Shown one piece after another: positions 7,988 through 15,658 of a stretch of DNA of 20,566 nt. Positions within the stretch are counted from its first letter, which is position 1; every line of letters starts with the position of its first letter. A program made the position numbers and the translations under genes. Source of the stretch: DATIJP01 sp964569185 (GTDB taxonomy: Bacteria; Chlamydiota; Chlamydiia; Chlamydiales; Rhabdochlamydiaceae); the NCBI GenBank assembly GCA_964569185.1, contig CAZMTP010000030.1, forward strand, positions 1 through 20,566. The letters are read 5' to 3'. The notes beneath the pieces are model-generated. The model searched no databases. It saw nothing but the letters and a program-made list of their open reading frames with translations, and was not told the DNA's origin.

Positions 7988-7993
7988 ATTTCA

Positions 7994-9403
7994 TTAGCTC
8001 TTCTTTAGCTTGGCCCCTTTGGGCGTATCTTCAATCAGATAGCCTTGTGATTGGATAAAGGCGCGCTGTTTGTCTGCTTCGGCCCAATTTTTCTCCACAC
8101 GGGCGCGATTTCTTTTCTCAAGAGCGTCGAGCAGCTCTTGTGGAATGGCAAGCGCTTCTCTTTGAAATGGCAACACTCCAAGCACTTGATCCCATTTCTT
8201 TAGTAGATCTAAAATTTTTTGCGCTTGTGCAGTGCCGATCTTCTCTTCATCACAAAGATGGTTGATTTTTCGCACTAATTCAAATAAAGCGGCTAGCGCA
8301 ACAGAGATATTGAGATCGTCTGCCAAAGCTTCGTCAAATTCTTTCTCCGCTTCTTTTAAGACGGTGTCAATGGTGCCTATTTGCTGCCCTTCAATCTCTT
8401 GCAAACGCTGAATAAAATCGGACAAACGCTGCAAAGAGGCCACTGCGCCATCCAGTCCCTGAAAGGTGAAATTGAGCTGCGTGCGGTAGTGGGTATGCAG
8501 CAGCATGTAGCGCACCTCACTGCCGCTATAGCCCTTTTTAAGCAGATCGCGCAATGTATAAAAATTCCCTAACCGTTTGGACATTTTTTTGTGATCTACG
8601 AGCAGATGTTCTGAATGGACCCAATAGCGGACAAAGGGCTGTCCAGAAAAGGCTTCTGATTGGGCAATCTCATTTTCATGATGGGGAAAGATCAGATCAA
8701 CACCCCCTGCATGGATATCAATTGACGGGCCTAAAATTTTCATCGCCATCGCCGAACATTCAATATGCCAACCTGGGCGGCCTTTGCCAAAGGGGCTCTC
8801 CCAAAAAGTGGCGCCGTCCCGTTTCGGATCGTATGCTTTCCATAACACAAAATCGGCCGCATTTTCTTTTTCGTACTCATCGGCAGCCTCGCGCTCTGAA
8901 GCTCCCTCTTTCAAATCATCTAAATATAGATGAGACAATCTACCGTAAGGAGAAAAGGCATGGATAGAATAGTAAATGCTCTTATCTTCCCCTTGATAGG
9001 CAACGCCTTTTTCAAGCAGCCCTTGGATCAATTTAATCATGTCAGGGATGCATTCTGTGGCGCGCGGATAATCATCTGCCGGCTCGATATGGAGCGTCTT
9101 TAAATCCTCAAAAAAAGCGTCGATATAAGGCTGTGTATACTCATTAAGAGGCACTCCTTTTTTCAGAGCGCCATTTAATGTTTTATCGTCTACATCGGTC
9201 AGATTCATCACCTGGATCACTTTGAGGCCAAAATAGTTTAAAGTGCGCTTGAGCAGATCTTCAAACACATAGGTGCGAAAATTCCCGATATGGGCAAAAT
9301 CATAGACGGTAGGCCCGCAGGTATAGTAACGGATGGTCTTTCCATCCAAAGGCTCTACCTCTTCTTTTTCACGCGTCTCTGTATTATAAAGTTTTAGTTT
9401 CAC
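7994..9403 (-). CDS. cysS: Cysteinyl-tRNA synthetase
   Basis: CysRS joins cysteine to tRNA-Cys. The 469-residue product has the class I HIGH motif as HIGN (38-41, in CGPTVYDFAHIGNFRTYVFED) and KMSKR (273-277, in HKKMSKRLGNF). The active-site zinc ligands expected for the family are present: C29, C216 in WHIECSAMA, H241 and E245 in HHENEIAQSE. A helical DALR-type anticodon domain follows. The start is a GTG at 9403 with a GAAGAG-like sequence upstream; it gives the normal N-terminus MKLKLYNTETREKEEV. The first 20 nt lie inside the end of the upstream acyltransferase/ligase gene, so translation of the two is probably coupled. Confidence 0.97.
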   Translation of the reverse strand: MKLKLYNTETREKEEVEPLDGKTIRYYTCGPTVYDFAHIGNFRTYVFEDLLKRTLNYFGLKVIQVMNLTDVDDKTLNGALKKGVPLNEYTQPYIDAFFEDLKTLHIEPADDYPRATECIPDMIKLIQGLLEKGVAYQGEDKSIYYSIHAFSPYGRLSHLYLDDLKEGASEREAADEYEKENAADFVLWKAYDPKRDGATFWESPFGKGRPGWHIECSAMAMKILGPSIDIHAGGVDLIFPHHENEIAQSEAFSGQPFVRYWVHSEHLLVDHKKMSKRLGNFYTLRDLLKKGYSGSEVRYMLLHTHYRTQLNFTFQGLDGAVASLQRLSDFIQRLQEIEGQQIGTIDTVLKEAEKEFDEALADDLNISVALAALFELVRKINHLCDEEKIGTAQAQKILDLLKKWDQVLGVLPFQREALAIPQELLDALEKRNRARVEKNWAEADKQRAFIQSQGYLIEDTPKGAKLKKS

Positions 9404-12062
9404 CGGCGACTTTCTCTTCGAGGAGACGATAATGGGTTTTTCCTGTTCCCGTCAAGGGAATCTCATCCAGCTTTTGGATGCGGGAAATTTTAACAATACG
9501 ACCTAGCCCCCTCTCGCGTAGTGCACCATTAACCTGCTCCAAACCGATATCAAATGTGGTAAAGAGTACAATGATCGGTTTATCACTTTCAAGGCCCACG
9601 CCAACAATGGCCAGCTTTGGTCCTTCTTGTTTCTGAGGAGCCCAACCTTTTTCTTCACAGAGGGAGAGCAGCTCCTCTTCTAATCCTCCTAAGCTCACCA
9701 TCTCCCCGCCAATTTTAAAAAATCTCTTTAGGCGGCCAGTAATAAATAAGGTGCCATCGCTGTCTAAATAGCCTCTATCGCCCGAACGGTACCACGATTT
9801 TCCCTGCAATGTAATAAAAGGAGATTTGGGATAGCCTAAATAGCCTTCAAAGACATTGGGTCCATAAATGCAGATCTCTCCTTCTTGTCCCTGAGGAAGG
9901 ACCTCCCGCGTGTCTGGATGAATCACACAGAGTTCCACGCCAGGAATGGCTTGTCCCACTCCTTTATGCTCTTTTTCCGGCCTGCCTATGGTCACAATGG
10001 GGCTGCACTCTGAAATGCCATAGCCTTCGATCATTTTTTTATCGGGGCCCAGTTGTTTGACACGATCAAACAGCTCTTCGGGCGCTTTTTCAGCTCCCGA
10101 AACAAATAGCCGGATGCTCTGCAGCTCTTCATTGGAAGCGACTTTAAACAGCGCGCGAATAAAACTGGGAGCACAGCAAAACATGGTCGGTTTCCACTTG
10201 GCAATATCGTTGGCCATGCCATGGCTATGTGTCGGATCGGGAGCATAAAATGTTTTAAGCCCAATCAGCAATGGCAACAGTCCAGTGACCGACAATCCAA
10301 AAGAATGGAAAGGGGGCAGAACAGAGTAGATTGAATCTGTGCCATCTAACTGGATACAGGAAAATGCGGCGCGCTCGTTACTTAAAAGGTTCTTGTGGCT
10401 TAAGGGGACCCCTTTAGGGAGCGTTTCTGTGCCGCTTGTAAAAATAATCACAGCCCGCTCTTTTTCTTGAACGGTGTTCAGATGTAGTACGCTCAGCAGA
10501 GCCTTAGGTGGTAAAAGACTAAGAAGAAGTCCTTTTAATTTTATGCCTAATCCAATTTCTTTCCTAAATTCTTCTAAAAGAAGAAGTAGATCGTCTGTCT
10601 CGCCAAAATCGGCATTATCTAGATGGTTTAAGAAGCGAAATGAACTTAAAATGGTGTGCAATTCTGTCACAGAGACACAATGTTCTAAAGCCCGGCTTCC
10701 AGCCGTCCAGTTCAGCATTACAGGCACTTTTTTAGCTAGCATCGTCGCCAAAGTCATTAGATAGGCAGCAATGGTCGAAGGCAGCAAAATGCCAATGTTT
10801 TCTTCTGGAAACTGTTTGATTTTTAAGGCCAAAACTAAAACGACCCGTTTTAATTTCCGATAGGAAATGGGTCCTGTTAATCCATCGGCACACGCTGTGA
10901 AAGATCCCATCCGGTTGCATATATTTAAAAACACCTCTTGGATCGAATGGCCCTCTGGATACAGAGGCGTAAGCCGGTTTTTTTCTTTGGGCCAGCGCAT
11001 CTTTCTTTTCTTCACTTCAACCTGTTTTTCCCGCTCTTTTTTATAATTGGCGGCTGCAAAAATCAGATCTTCGACCGTTTGGATCTCCCCTGGTTCAAGG
11101 TCAGAAATCTGAAACTTATCTTCTAAGAATATATACAAGTCAGCAATATCCAAAGAGTCCAGCCCCAGATCATTCGATAGATGCATCGTTTTCTGAATGG
11201 TCTCTTCACCCCGATGAGTGGTCTGGGCAAGATGCGCAATGATCGTTTTTTCTAGCTCAGGAGGGACAGAGATCTGCTCTCTCTGTTTATGTTTCGGTTC
11301 GATTTTGGGAAGTTGCTGGCTCCAAAAATAGTAGCGCACAAGCGATAAAGGCTCGGGGCCGCGCGCATTGTACCAGCGCTCCAAGTACTGATTGAGTTGT
11401 AAACGGCTTGTGCGGTAAGGAAAATCGTCAGGCGCGGGGCTCATTTCAATATGAATAGCGCGCCGTGGTGCGAAAAAAATGCCATTTTTTAAAAGGATTT
11501 TGAAACCGCGCCACAATGTTTTGCCAAAATCGGGGCTTGTTGGCGTCGCTGCGCAAGAAAAAAGACTGCCCCAAAATCCTGTGATGCGGATCAGTGCAAT
11601 ATTGGTGTCTGGTGCTGCTTGGAGCAGATCATGGACTAGAAAAGCGCCGCCAATTTTTTCCTCCGCAGTCCGTTTGAGCTTTCCTGAAGGATAGATTAAA
11701 AAATTATCCCCTGCCCGAAGATGCGTCAATAACTGCTGTTTGCTTTTTTCCAAACGTTTTATTTTCCATTGATTAGCAATGTCCATGTCAGGAATGGCAA
11801 GAGTGCGCACCAGGTCCATAAAAAAGCGGATGCCTTTTTGATAATAGAAAGTATCTGCAGCAAGGGGACGAGGACGAAACTCTCTCCAGAGCACCATCAT
11901 CAAGATGATCGGGTCCATCTCTGCAGCATGATTGGGTAAGAAAAGAATGCCGCCTGTGTGAGGCCACTTTTTTGCGATTAACTCTTTGCGGCCTGTGATT
12001 TTAATGCGGTAGCGCAAAGCCACAACCAGGCGCACAAACCAAAATATCAGATAGAGATGCAT
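9384..12062 (-). CDS. aas: PlsC acyltransferase - acyl carrier domain - acyl-ACP synthetase fusion (Aas-like)
   Basis: This protein activates fatty acids with ATP and puts them on lysophospholipid or glycerophosphate acceptors. Its 892 residues hold three modules. First, after a hydrophobic N-terminus (1-18), a PlsC domain has HX4D at H45-D50 (NHAAEMD) and the YPSGKLKR acceptor motif (124-131). Second, a domain at about 265-345 looks like an acyl carrier protein, with the phosphopantetheine site LGLDSLD and Ser303. Third, an AMP-dependent ligase shows FTSGTETLPKG (541-551), YGISECSP (681-688), SGDRG (760-764) and catalytic Lys875 in LTGTGK. The classical E. coli Aas has the first and third modules without the carrier, and C. 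trachomatis encodes the two activities separately as far as I recall (CT775, CT776). Its 3' end overlaps cysS by 20 nt. No strong promoter or Shine-Dalgarno sequence is evident. Confidence 0.93.
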   Translation of the reverse strand: MHLYLIFWFVRLVVALRYRIKITGRKELIAKKWPHTGGILFLPNHAAEMDPIILMMVLWREFRPRPLAADTFYYQKGIRFFMDLVRTLAIPDMDIANQWKIKRLEKSKQQLLTHLRAGDNFLIYPSGKLKRTAEEKIGGAFLVHDLLQAAPDTNIALIRITGFWGSLFSCAATPTSPDFGKTLWRGFKILLKNGIFFAPRRAIHIEMSPAPDDFPYRTSRLQLNQYLERWYNARGPEPLSLVRYYFWSQQLPKIEPKHKQREQISVPPELEKTIIAHLAQTTHRGEETIQKTMHLSNDLGLDSLDIADLYIFLEDKFQISDLEPGEIQTVEDLIFAAANYKKEREKQVEVKKRKMRWPKEKNRLTPLYPEGHSIQEVFLNICNRMGSFTACADGLTGPISYRKLKRVVLVLALKIKQFPEENIGILLPSTIAAYLMTLATMLAKKVPVMLNWTAGSRALEHCVSVTELHTILSSFRFLNHLDNADFGETDDLLLLLEEFRKEIGLGIKLKGLLLSLLPPKALLSVLHLNTVQEKERAVIIFTSGTETLPKGVPLSHKNLLSNERAAFSCIQLDGTDSIYSVLPPFHSFGLSVTGLLPLLIGLKTFYAPDPTHSHGMANDIAKWKPTMFCCAPSFIRALFKVASNEELQSIRLFVSGAEKAPEELFDRVKQLGPDKKMIEGYGISECSPIVTIGRPEKEHKGVGQAIPGVELCVIHPDTREVLPQGQEGEICIYGPNVFEGYLGYPKSPFITLQGKSWYRSGDRGYLDSDGTLFITGRLKRFFKIGGEMVSLGGLEEELLSLCEEKGWAPQKQEGPKLAIVGVGLESDKPIIVLFTTFDIGLEQVNGALRERGLGRIVKISRIQKLDEIPLTGTGKTHYRLLEEKVAGETKTL

Positions 12063-12173
12063 TCTTAAAAAAATAGCCTAAAAACTCTTTAAAAACTATA
12101 GGGGGAAAATATAGAAGATATTGAAGAACTCCTTCCTCTAAAAGGAACGAGATTGCACCCGAGCCGCCTGTTC

Positions 12174-12243
12174 AACCACAGAGAGCACAGAAAGAAAATA
12201 GTTTTTTTTCCGAACCTCTGTGACCTCTGTGCTCTCTGTGGTT
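12174..12243. repeat. Inverted repeat with 18-bp perfect arms
   Basis: Bases 12174-12191 (AACCACAGAGAGCACAGA) are the exact reverse complement of 12226-12243, with a 34-base loop containing a T-rich run and a second near-copy of the CTCTGTG unit (CCTCTGTGACCTCTGTG). It lies in the 267-bp divergent gap between the aas-like gene and the small basic protein gene. Sequences of the type CCACAGAGxxCACAGAG are known as a dispersed repeat in many environmental bacterial genomes, so this may be a degenerate copy. A transcription terminator is unlikely because no gene ends into it. Confidence 0.8.
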
Positions 12244-12314
12244 AATTTTTCTTAGTTTTTGTTTGCTTAAAAAATTATTTTTTAATAAAGATCAAAAAAT
12301 AGACACCAATCTTC

Positions 12315-12320
12315 AGGAGG
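12315..12320 (+). promoter_or_regulatory. Consensus Shine-Dalgarno AGGAGG of the small basic protein gene
   Basis: AGGAGG lies 9 nt before the ATG at 12330. It is the best ribosome binding site in the window, where most starts have weak or none, and it strongly supports this short gene as real and highly translated. A weak promoter match (TTGCTT 12263-12268, 17 nt, TAAAGA 12286-12291) lies upstream. Confidence 0.8.
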
Positions 12321-12329
12321 CAAAAAATT

Positions 12330-12578
12330 ATGGTTAAGAAAGTAGGACCCAAAGCAAATGCACAACAACAACAAGCGCAAGCAAAACAAAATTTAGGAAA
12401 AGCGCAAGCAGCAACGATAGAAAAAGTGAAAGAAGCAAACCCTACGGGCAAAGTGGAACAAGCTAAGAAGGTTTCAATGCCACAAGTGGAAGCAACAGCA
12501 CCAAAATCGGCTAAAGCAACCGATAAGAAAGCTGCGAAAGCGTTCCAAATGAACAAAAGTTCATTTAAGCGCCGTTAA
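12330..12578 (+). CDS. Small Lys/Ala/Gln-rich basic protein, possibly histone-like
   Basis: The 82-residue product has about 17 Lys, 16 Ala and 10 Gln, ends FKRR, has only five acidic residues and no Cys or Trp, and lacks any signal peptide or membrane segment. It is probably disordered and nucleic-acid binding. Chlamydiae carry Lys/Ala-rich histone H1-like proteins (Hc1, Hc2) that compact DNA in the infectious stage; this could be a minor member of that kind, but the typical repeated AKK-type pentapeptides of Hc2 are not regular here, so the link rests on composition only. The AGGAGG site 9 nt upstream supports the start. Its last 14 nt overlap the end of convergent bioY. An antisense frame over the same bases encodes an unlikely Cys/Ala/Phe-rich peptide. 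Confidence 0.7.
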   Translation: MVKKVGPKANAQQQQAQAKQNLGKAQAATIEKVKEANPTGKVEQAKKVSMPQVEATAPKSAKATDKKAAKAFQMNKSSFKRR

Positions 12579-13134
12579 AAAACTTTAGTGCTTTTAATGC
12601 TCGCTGCGCCAGGATAAGCTTCACGATTTCTCCCACAATAAAAGGGAAGAATCCAAGTAAAAGAAGCGATCCCATAGGAACAAAATGGGAAAGATGGGCA
12701 AGACCGCAGACGAATATGACCAGATTTCCTGCGGCCATAGCAGCAAACACTTTTCCTTCTGTGCGCCGTTTCATTTTTTCACAAATGAGCCCGGTGACAA
12801 ACGCAGCGAGCACATATCCCAGAAGATAACCTCCTGTCGGCCCTGCCAATCTTAAAATACTACTTCCACCGCCTGCAAAAACAGGCAGCCCCATCGCACC
12901 TTGAATGAGATAAGCGATGACAGCTAATGTGGCTCTTTGGCTTCCTAAAAGCACGCTTAAAAGCAGTACCACTTGCGCCGCAATAGCCACTGGAATAGGT
13001 GTGAATGGGAGCGGAAAAGAAAGAGGCGCGCAAAGAGAAATAATGATGCTTGCGCCAAGCACAATACAAAGGGAGCGCAAGAAAGAGTCGCGCTGTGTGC
13101 CAACTGAAATTTGTGTGGAAAGTGTCTGGGCCAT
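12565..13134 (-). CDS. bioY: Biotin transporter substrate-binding component BioY
   Basis: BioY is the S-component of an ECF-type biotin importer in the inner membrane. The 189-residue product has about six hydrophobic helices and the family landmarks PFTPIPV (43-49), QGAMGLPVFAGG (78-89) and GPTGGYLLGY (98-107). GGAGG lies 4 nt before the ATG at 13134. No ATP-binding (EcfA) or EcfT gene is nearby, so it would rely on a shared energising module or act alone, as some BioY proteins are reported to do. It is the last gene of the leftward array, 33 nt after the glycosyltransferase gene. Biotin feeds acetyl-CoA carboxylase, which fits fabF in the same array. Confidence 0.95.
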   Translation of the reverse strand: MAQTLSTQISVGTQRDSFLRSLCIVLGASIIISLCAPLSFPLPFTPIPVAIAAQVVLLLSVLLGSQRATLAVIAYLIQGAMGLPVFAGGGSSILRLAGPTGGYLLGYVLAAFVTGLICEKMKRRTEGKVFAAMAAGNLVIFVCGLAHLSHFVPMGSLLLLGFFPFIVGEIVKLILAQRALKALKFFNGA

Positions 13135-13167
13135 ACAACCTCCATTTTAAAGCGGTTCCTGAGTTTA

Positions 13168-13905
13168 TCAGAAAGTGGATTTATGCAACAGCTTTTCCCA
13201 ATTAAAGCAGGGAGACGCATAGGCAGGTTCTGCATGTGTTGCCCAACCTGGGATCGAAGAAATGAGAGTCGCGCCCGCTTCTTTGAGCGCACAAAATTTC
13301 TCATGGTCAGCGCTAATTTTCCTCTCTTTAGAAAAGGCGCGCTGGATCTCTTGATGTTTTAAAAGCGTTTTAAAACGCATAGCAAAAGTGTTTGTTGTAG
13401 AAGGGGTCGTGCGCCAATGGCATGACTCTGTATGAAAAATTTTGGATTCTAAATGGGTGTAAGAAGGCAAAAAATATTTGTCTTTATGATCATATAGAGT
13501 CACATAATCGATTCCAGGAAGTGTAAATCCTTCTTGCAAAATGTTGACCCATCCCTCTTTGTGCAGGTAGTCATCTTCTAAAAAATAGAGAATGGTCTCC
13601 GCATCATATTTTTGGGATAGGGCATAATCAGTAAGCCGTAAAAAAGAGCCGGCTTCTGTCCCCTCTTTAATCTCCACTACAGGATACTCTGTCTGCTCTA
13701 ATACAAAATGGGGCTCTTCTTCCTTGTAGAAACTATCAAGGAAAAAGGTGATCTCTACCCTTTTTTTATCGATGGTTTGCAGTAGATTTTGATGACATTT
13801 ATAGCGGTCAAAATGTTTTGGCCGCTCTTTTTTATGGCTGGCTGAAGAAAAGTAGCAGTGGCGGACAAACAGTTGGATTTTAGGGCTCTTAGAAAAAAAG
13901 ATCAT
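13168..13905 (-). CDS. GT-A-fold glycosyltransferase-like protein
   Basis: The 245-residue product has ILYFLEDDYLHKEGW (about 105-119); an acidic LEDDY after a beta strand is the usual nucleotide-sugar/metal site of GT-A glycosyltransferases. The C-terminal region has ISADHEKFCALKEAGATLISSIPGWATHAE, resembling the end of several cell-envelope glycosyltransferases. It differs from the family-25 protein at 5102-5728: the YINL and GCxxSH signatures are absent. No membrane helix is clear, so it is probably cytoplasmic. Its ATG overlaps the stop of the NUDIX gene (ATGA), so it is translationally coupled to it. Donor, acceptor and exact family are not known. Confidence 0.7.
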   Translation of the reverse strand: MIFFSKSPKIQLFVRHCYFSSASHKKERPKHFDRYKCHQNLLQTIDKKRVEITFFLDSFYKEEEPHFVLEQTEYPVVEIKEGTEAGSFLRLTDYALSQKYDAETILYFLEDDYLHKEGWVNILQEGFTLPGIDYVTLYDHKDKYFLPSYTHLESKIFHTESCHWRTTPSTTNTFAMRFKTLLKHQEIQRAFSKERKISADHEKFCALKEAGATLISSIPGWATHAEPAYASPCFNWEKLLHKSTF

Positions 13906-14318
13906 TTTAACATTTGGGTAATTTGATCACAAATAGAGCGCGCTTCTTTAAAAGTGAGCTGTTGTGGCGCTTCTGTGAGCGGCAGCCACTTTCCATCACG
14001 AATTTCTTCTTCTTGCAACTTTAATTCTCCTGAAACAACGGCAGGGAAATAGTGGACTGTTTTTAAGATTTTTCTGCCTCTTGAGCGAAAGAGATAGCTT
14101 TCCACAAAGGGAGTCTCTTGCAAAAACCGGACTACATCAAGATTGGTCTCTTCTTTTAGTTCCCGTGCAGCAGCCACTTTGGCCTCTTCGGCATCGTGCC
14201 GTTTGCCTTTGGGAAATCCCCAATGTCTGCCCTGTTTGTGTAAAATCAAAAAGACCTTCCAAACGCCCTCTTCTTGTTTCAGGGGCACGATTCCAAACGA
14301 TTCTTCTTTATGATACAT
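13902..14318 (-). CDS. NUDIX hydrolase (Ap4A-hydrolase-like)
   Basis: NUDIX enzymes cleave nucleoside diphosphates linked to another moiety. The full box GX5EX7REUXEEXXU is present at about 38-60: G38, E44, R52-E53-L54, E56-E57. The preceding WGFPKGKR is typical of the diadenosine tetraphosphate hydrolase group, and chlamydiae have such a gene (CT771) next to fabF, so Ap4A is the best-guess substrate. I chose ATG 14318 (138 residues, MYHKEESFGIVPL), which overlaps fabF by 11 nt. A TTG at 14357 would extend it by 13 hydrophobic residues and overlap fabF by 50 nt. It is followed by a 4-nt ATGA overlap with the glycosyltransferase gene. Confidence 0.9.
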   Translation of the reverse strand: MYHKEESFGIVPLKQEEGVWKVFLILHKQGRHWGFPKGKRHDAEEAKVAAARELKEETNLDVVRFLQETPFVESYLFRSRGRKILKTVHYFPAVVSGELKLQEEEIRDGKWLPLTEAPQQLTFKEARSICDQITQMLK

Positions 14319-15567
14319 GATAAGGACCAAAAAGAAGTGAAGAATTATGTCCACCAAAACCGAAAGAATTACTCATCCCCACTTCGACTTCATGCGGCGT
14401 GGCAACAGTTGGAATATCAAGTCCCTTTAAAGCTTCCTCTGGATTTTCAAGATTGATTGTCGGATGAACCATGCCGGTCAAAATCGCTTTAATAGTCGCA
14501 ATCGCTTCTATCCCCCCCGCAGCCCCTAAACAGTGGCCGATCATCGATTTAGTTGCGTTGATTTTGATGTTTTTAGCATGGTCTTTGAAAATCTCTTTAA
14601 CTGCGTGGATTTCACATGTATCTCCTACTAAAGTAGAGGTTGCATGCGCATTGATATAATTGATCTTTTCTTTGCTAATGCCTGCATCTTTAATCGCATT
14701 TTCAATGCATAGAGCAACACCTAAACCGTCTTCACGAGGATTGGTCATATGATGCGCATCGCAGGAGATCGCGCCGCCTAAATATTCAGCATAAATGGGC
14801 GCTCCACGTGCTAGCGCATGTTCCAAACTCTCTAGAACAAGTACACCGGCGCCTTCTCCCATCACAAATCCGTCACGATTTTTGTCCCAAGGACGGGACG
14901 CTTTTTCAGGGGCATCATTTCTTTCTGAGAGCGCTTTGATCGCCACAAACCCTGAAAGCCCAATCGGATTAATAGCGGATTCACAACCGCCGCATAGCAT
15001 TAGATCTGCGGTGCCTTTACGGATATGCTCTGCAGCAGAATAGATACAGAAATTTGCAGTGGCGCACGCTGTAGAAATCGAATAATTGGGGCCCATAAAT
15101 CCAAGGTCGATGGCAAGTACAGCACCGGCCATATTAGTGATGATATAAGGGATAAAGAAAGGGGTGAGTCGTTGATAGCCTTTAGTGAGAATGGTCTGCG
15201 TCCCTTCATAAAATACAGACATCCCGCCCATGCCAGAACCGACAAGCACTCCACAATGCTGCTTATCTAATGCTTGCAGCGCCTCCCCTGTCAAACCGGC
15301 ATGCTCTAACGCTTTTTTTCCTGCCACAGCTGTATAGCGGATAAAAGGGTCGACACGGCGCGCCTGCTTTTTATCTAGGTAATCGCCCGTTTCAAAATTG
15401 CGGATGCAGCCTGCAATCCGGGTCGGATAGTCTTGACAAGGAAATTCTTCAATTTTAGTAATGCCGCTTTTGCCTTCGAGGAGGTTCTGGTAGAAAAGAT
15501 CGATATCAGATCCGAAGCAGGAGACCAGTCCCATCCCAGTCACGACAATACGTTTTTTTTGACTCAT
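14308..15567 (-). CDS. fabF: 3-oxoacyl-[acyl-carrier-protein] synthase II
   Basis: FabF condenses malonyl-ACP with acyl-ACP in type II fatty acid elongation. The 419-residue product has the thiolase-fold Cys-His-His triad: C168 in ISTACATANF, H308 in NAHATSTLVGD and H345 in GHCLGAAGG. It has the full family length, with the VVTGMGLVSCFG N-terminus and the SNSFGFGGHN ending. I chose the ATG at 15567 (MSQKKRIVVTG) with AGGTG 5 nt upstream; a GTG two codons earlier is in frame. A predicted promoter lies directly upstream with an inverted repeat across its -10 box. The downstream NUDIX gene overlaps its end. Confidence 0.97.
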   Translation of the reverse strand: MSQKKRIVVTGMGLVSCFGSDIDLFYQNLLEGKSGITKIEEFPCQDYPTRIAGCIRNFETGDYLDKKQARRVDPFIRYTAVAGKKALEHAGLTGEALQALDKQHCGVLVGSGMGGMSVFYEGTQTILTKGYQRLTPFFIPYIITNMAGAVLAIDLGFMGPNYSISTACATANFCIYSAAEHIRKGTADLMLCGGCESAINPIGLSGFVAIKALSERNDAPEKASRPWDKNRDGFVMGEGAGVLVLESLEHALARGAPIYAEYLGGAISCDAHHMTNPREDGLGVALCIENAIKDAGISKEKINYINAHATSTLVGDTCEIHAVKEIFKDHAKNIKINATKSMIGHCLGAAGGIEAIATIKAILTGMVHPTINLENPEEALKGLDIPTVATPHEVEVGMSNSFGFGGHNSSLLFGPYHVS

Positions 15568-15580
15568 AGACACCTATCAG

Positions 15581-15610
15581 TTGAGCCAAAAGTATAGGGT
15601 AATGGCTCAA
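15581..15610. promoter_or_regulatory. Operator-like inverted repeat over the fabF -10 box
   Basis: TTGAGCCA (15581-15588) is the exact reverse complement of TGGCTCAA (15603-15610), with 14 nt between. The centre (15595.5) falls inside the predicted -10 hexamer at 15591-15596. There is no T-run after the stem on either strand and it precedes a gene start, so a terminator is unlikely. A dimeric repressor site or a 5'-leader hairpin are the main options. No regulator gene is visible in the window. Confidence 0.5.
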
Positions 15611-15619
15611 AAAATTCAA
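15591..15619 (-). promoter_or_regulatory. Predicted sigma70-type promoter of fabF
   Basis: On the minus strand, TTGAAT (15619-15614) and TATACT (15596-15591) are 17 nt apart, matching four and five of six consensus bases. Transcription would start near 15584, about 17 nt before the ATG at 15567, leaving room for the AGGTG ribosome binding site. It lies in the 85-nt gap after rsfS, the widest in the leftward array, so fabF and the genes after it probably have their own promoter in addition to any read-through. Confidence 0.6.
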
Positions 15620-15658
15620 TCAATAAAATATTTTACAAAATGAATTAAAATAGTTTTT

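Noticed and set aside
7985..8010. Bidirectional terminator between lysS and cysS
   Set aside because: Only a five-base GAAGA/TCTTC pairing with an AT-rich loop is present, too weak to call.
8554..8967. Plus-strand frame of 137 codons inside cysS
   Set aside because: It lies wholly antisense to a complete, motif-bearing cysS and shows no domain or ribosome binding site.
12275..12556. Minus-strand frame of 93 codons rich in Cys, Ala and Phe, opposite the small basic protein gene
   Set aside because: Its composition is the mirror of a Lys/Ala/Gln-rich gene, it has no ribosome binding site, and the plus-strand gene has AGGAGG.
15581..15610. Rho-independent terminator between rsfS and fabF
   Set aside because: The stem has a 14-nt loop and no T-run follows it on either strand; the fabF promoter overlaps it.
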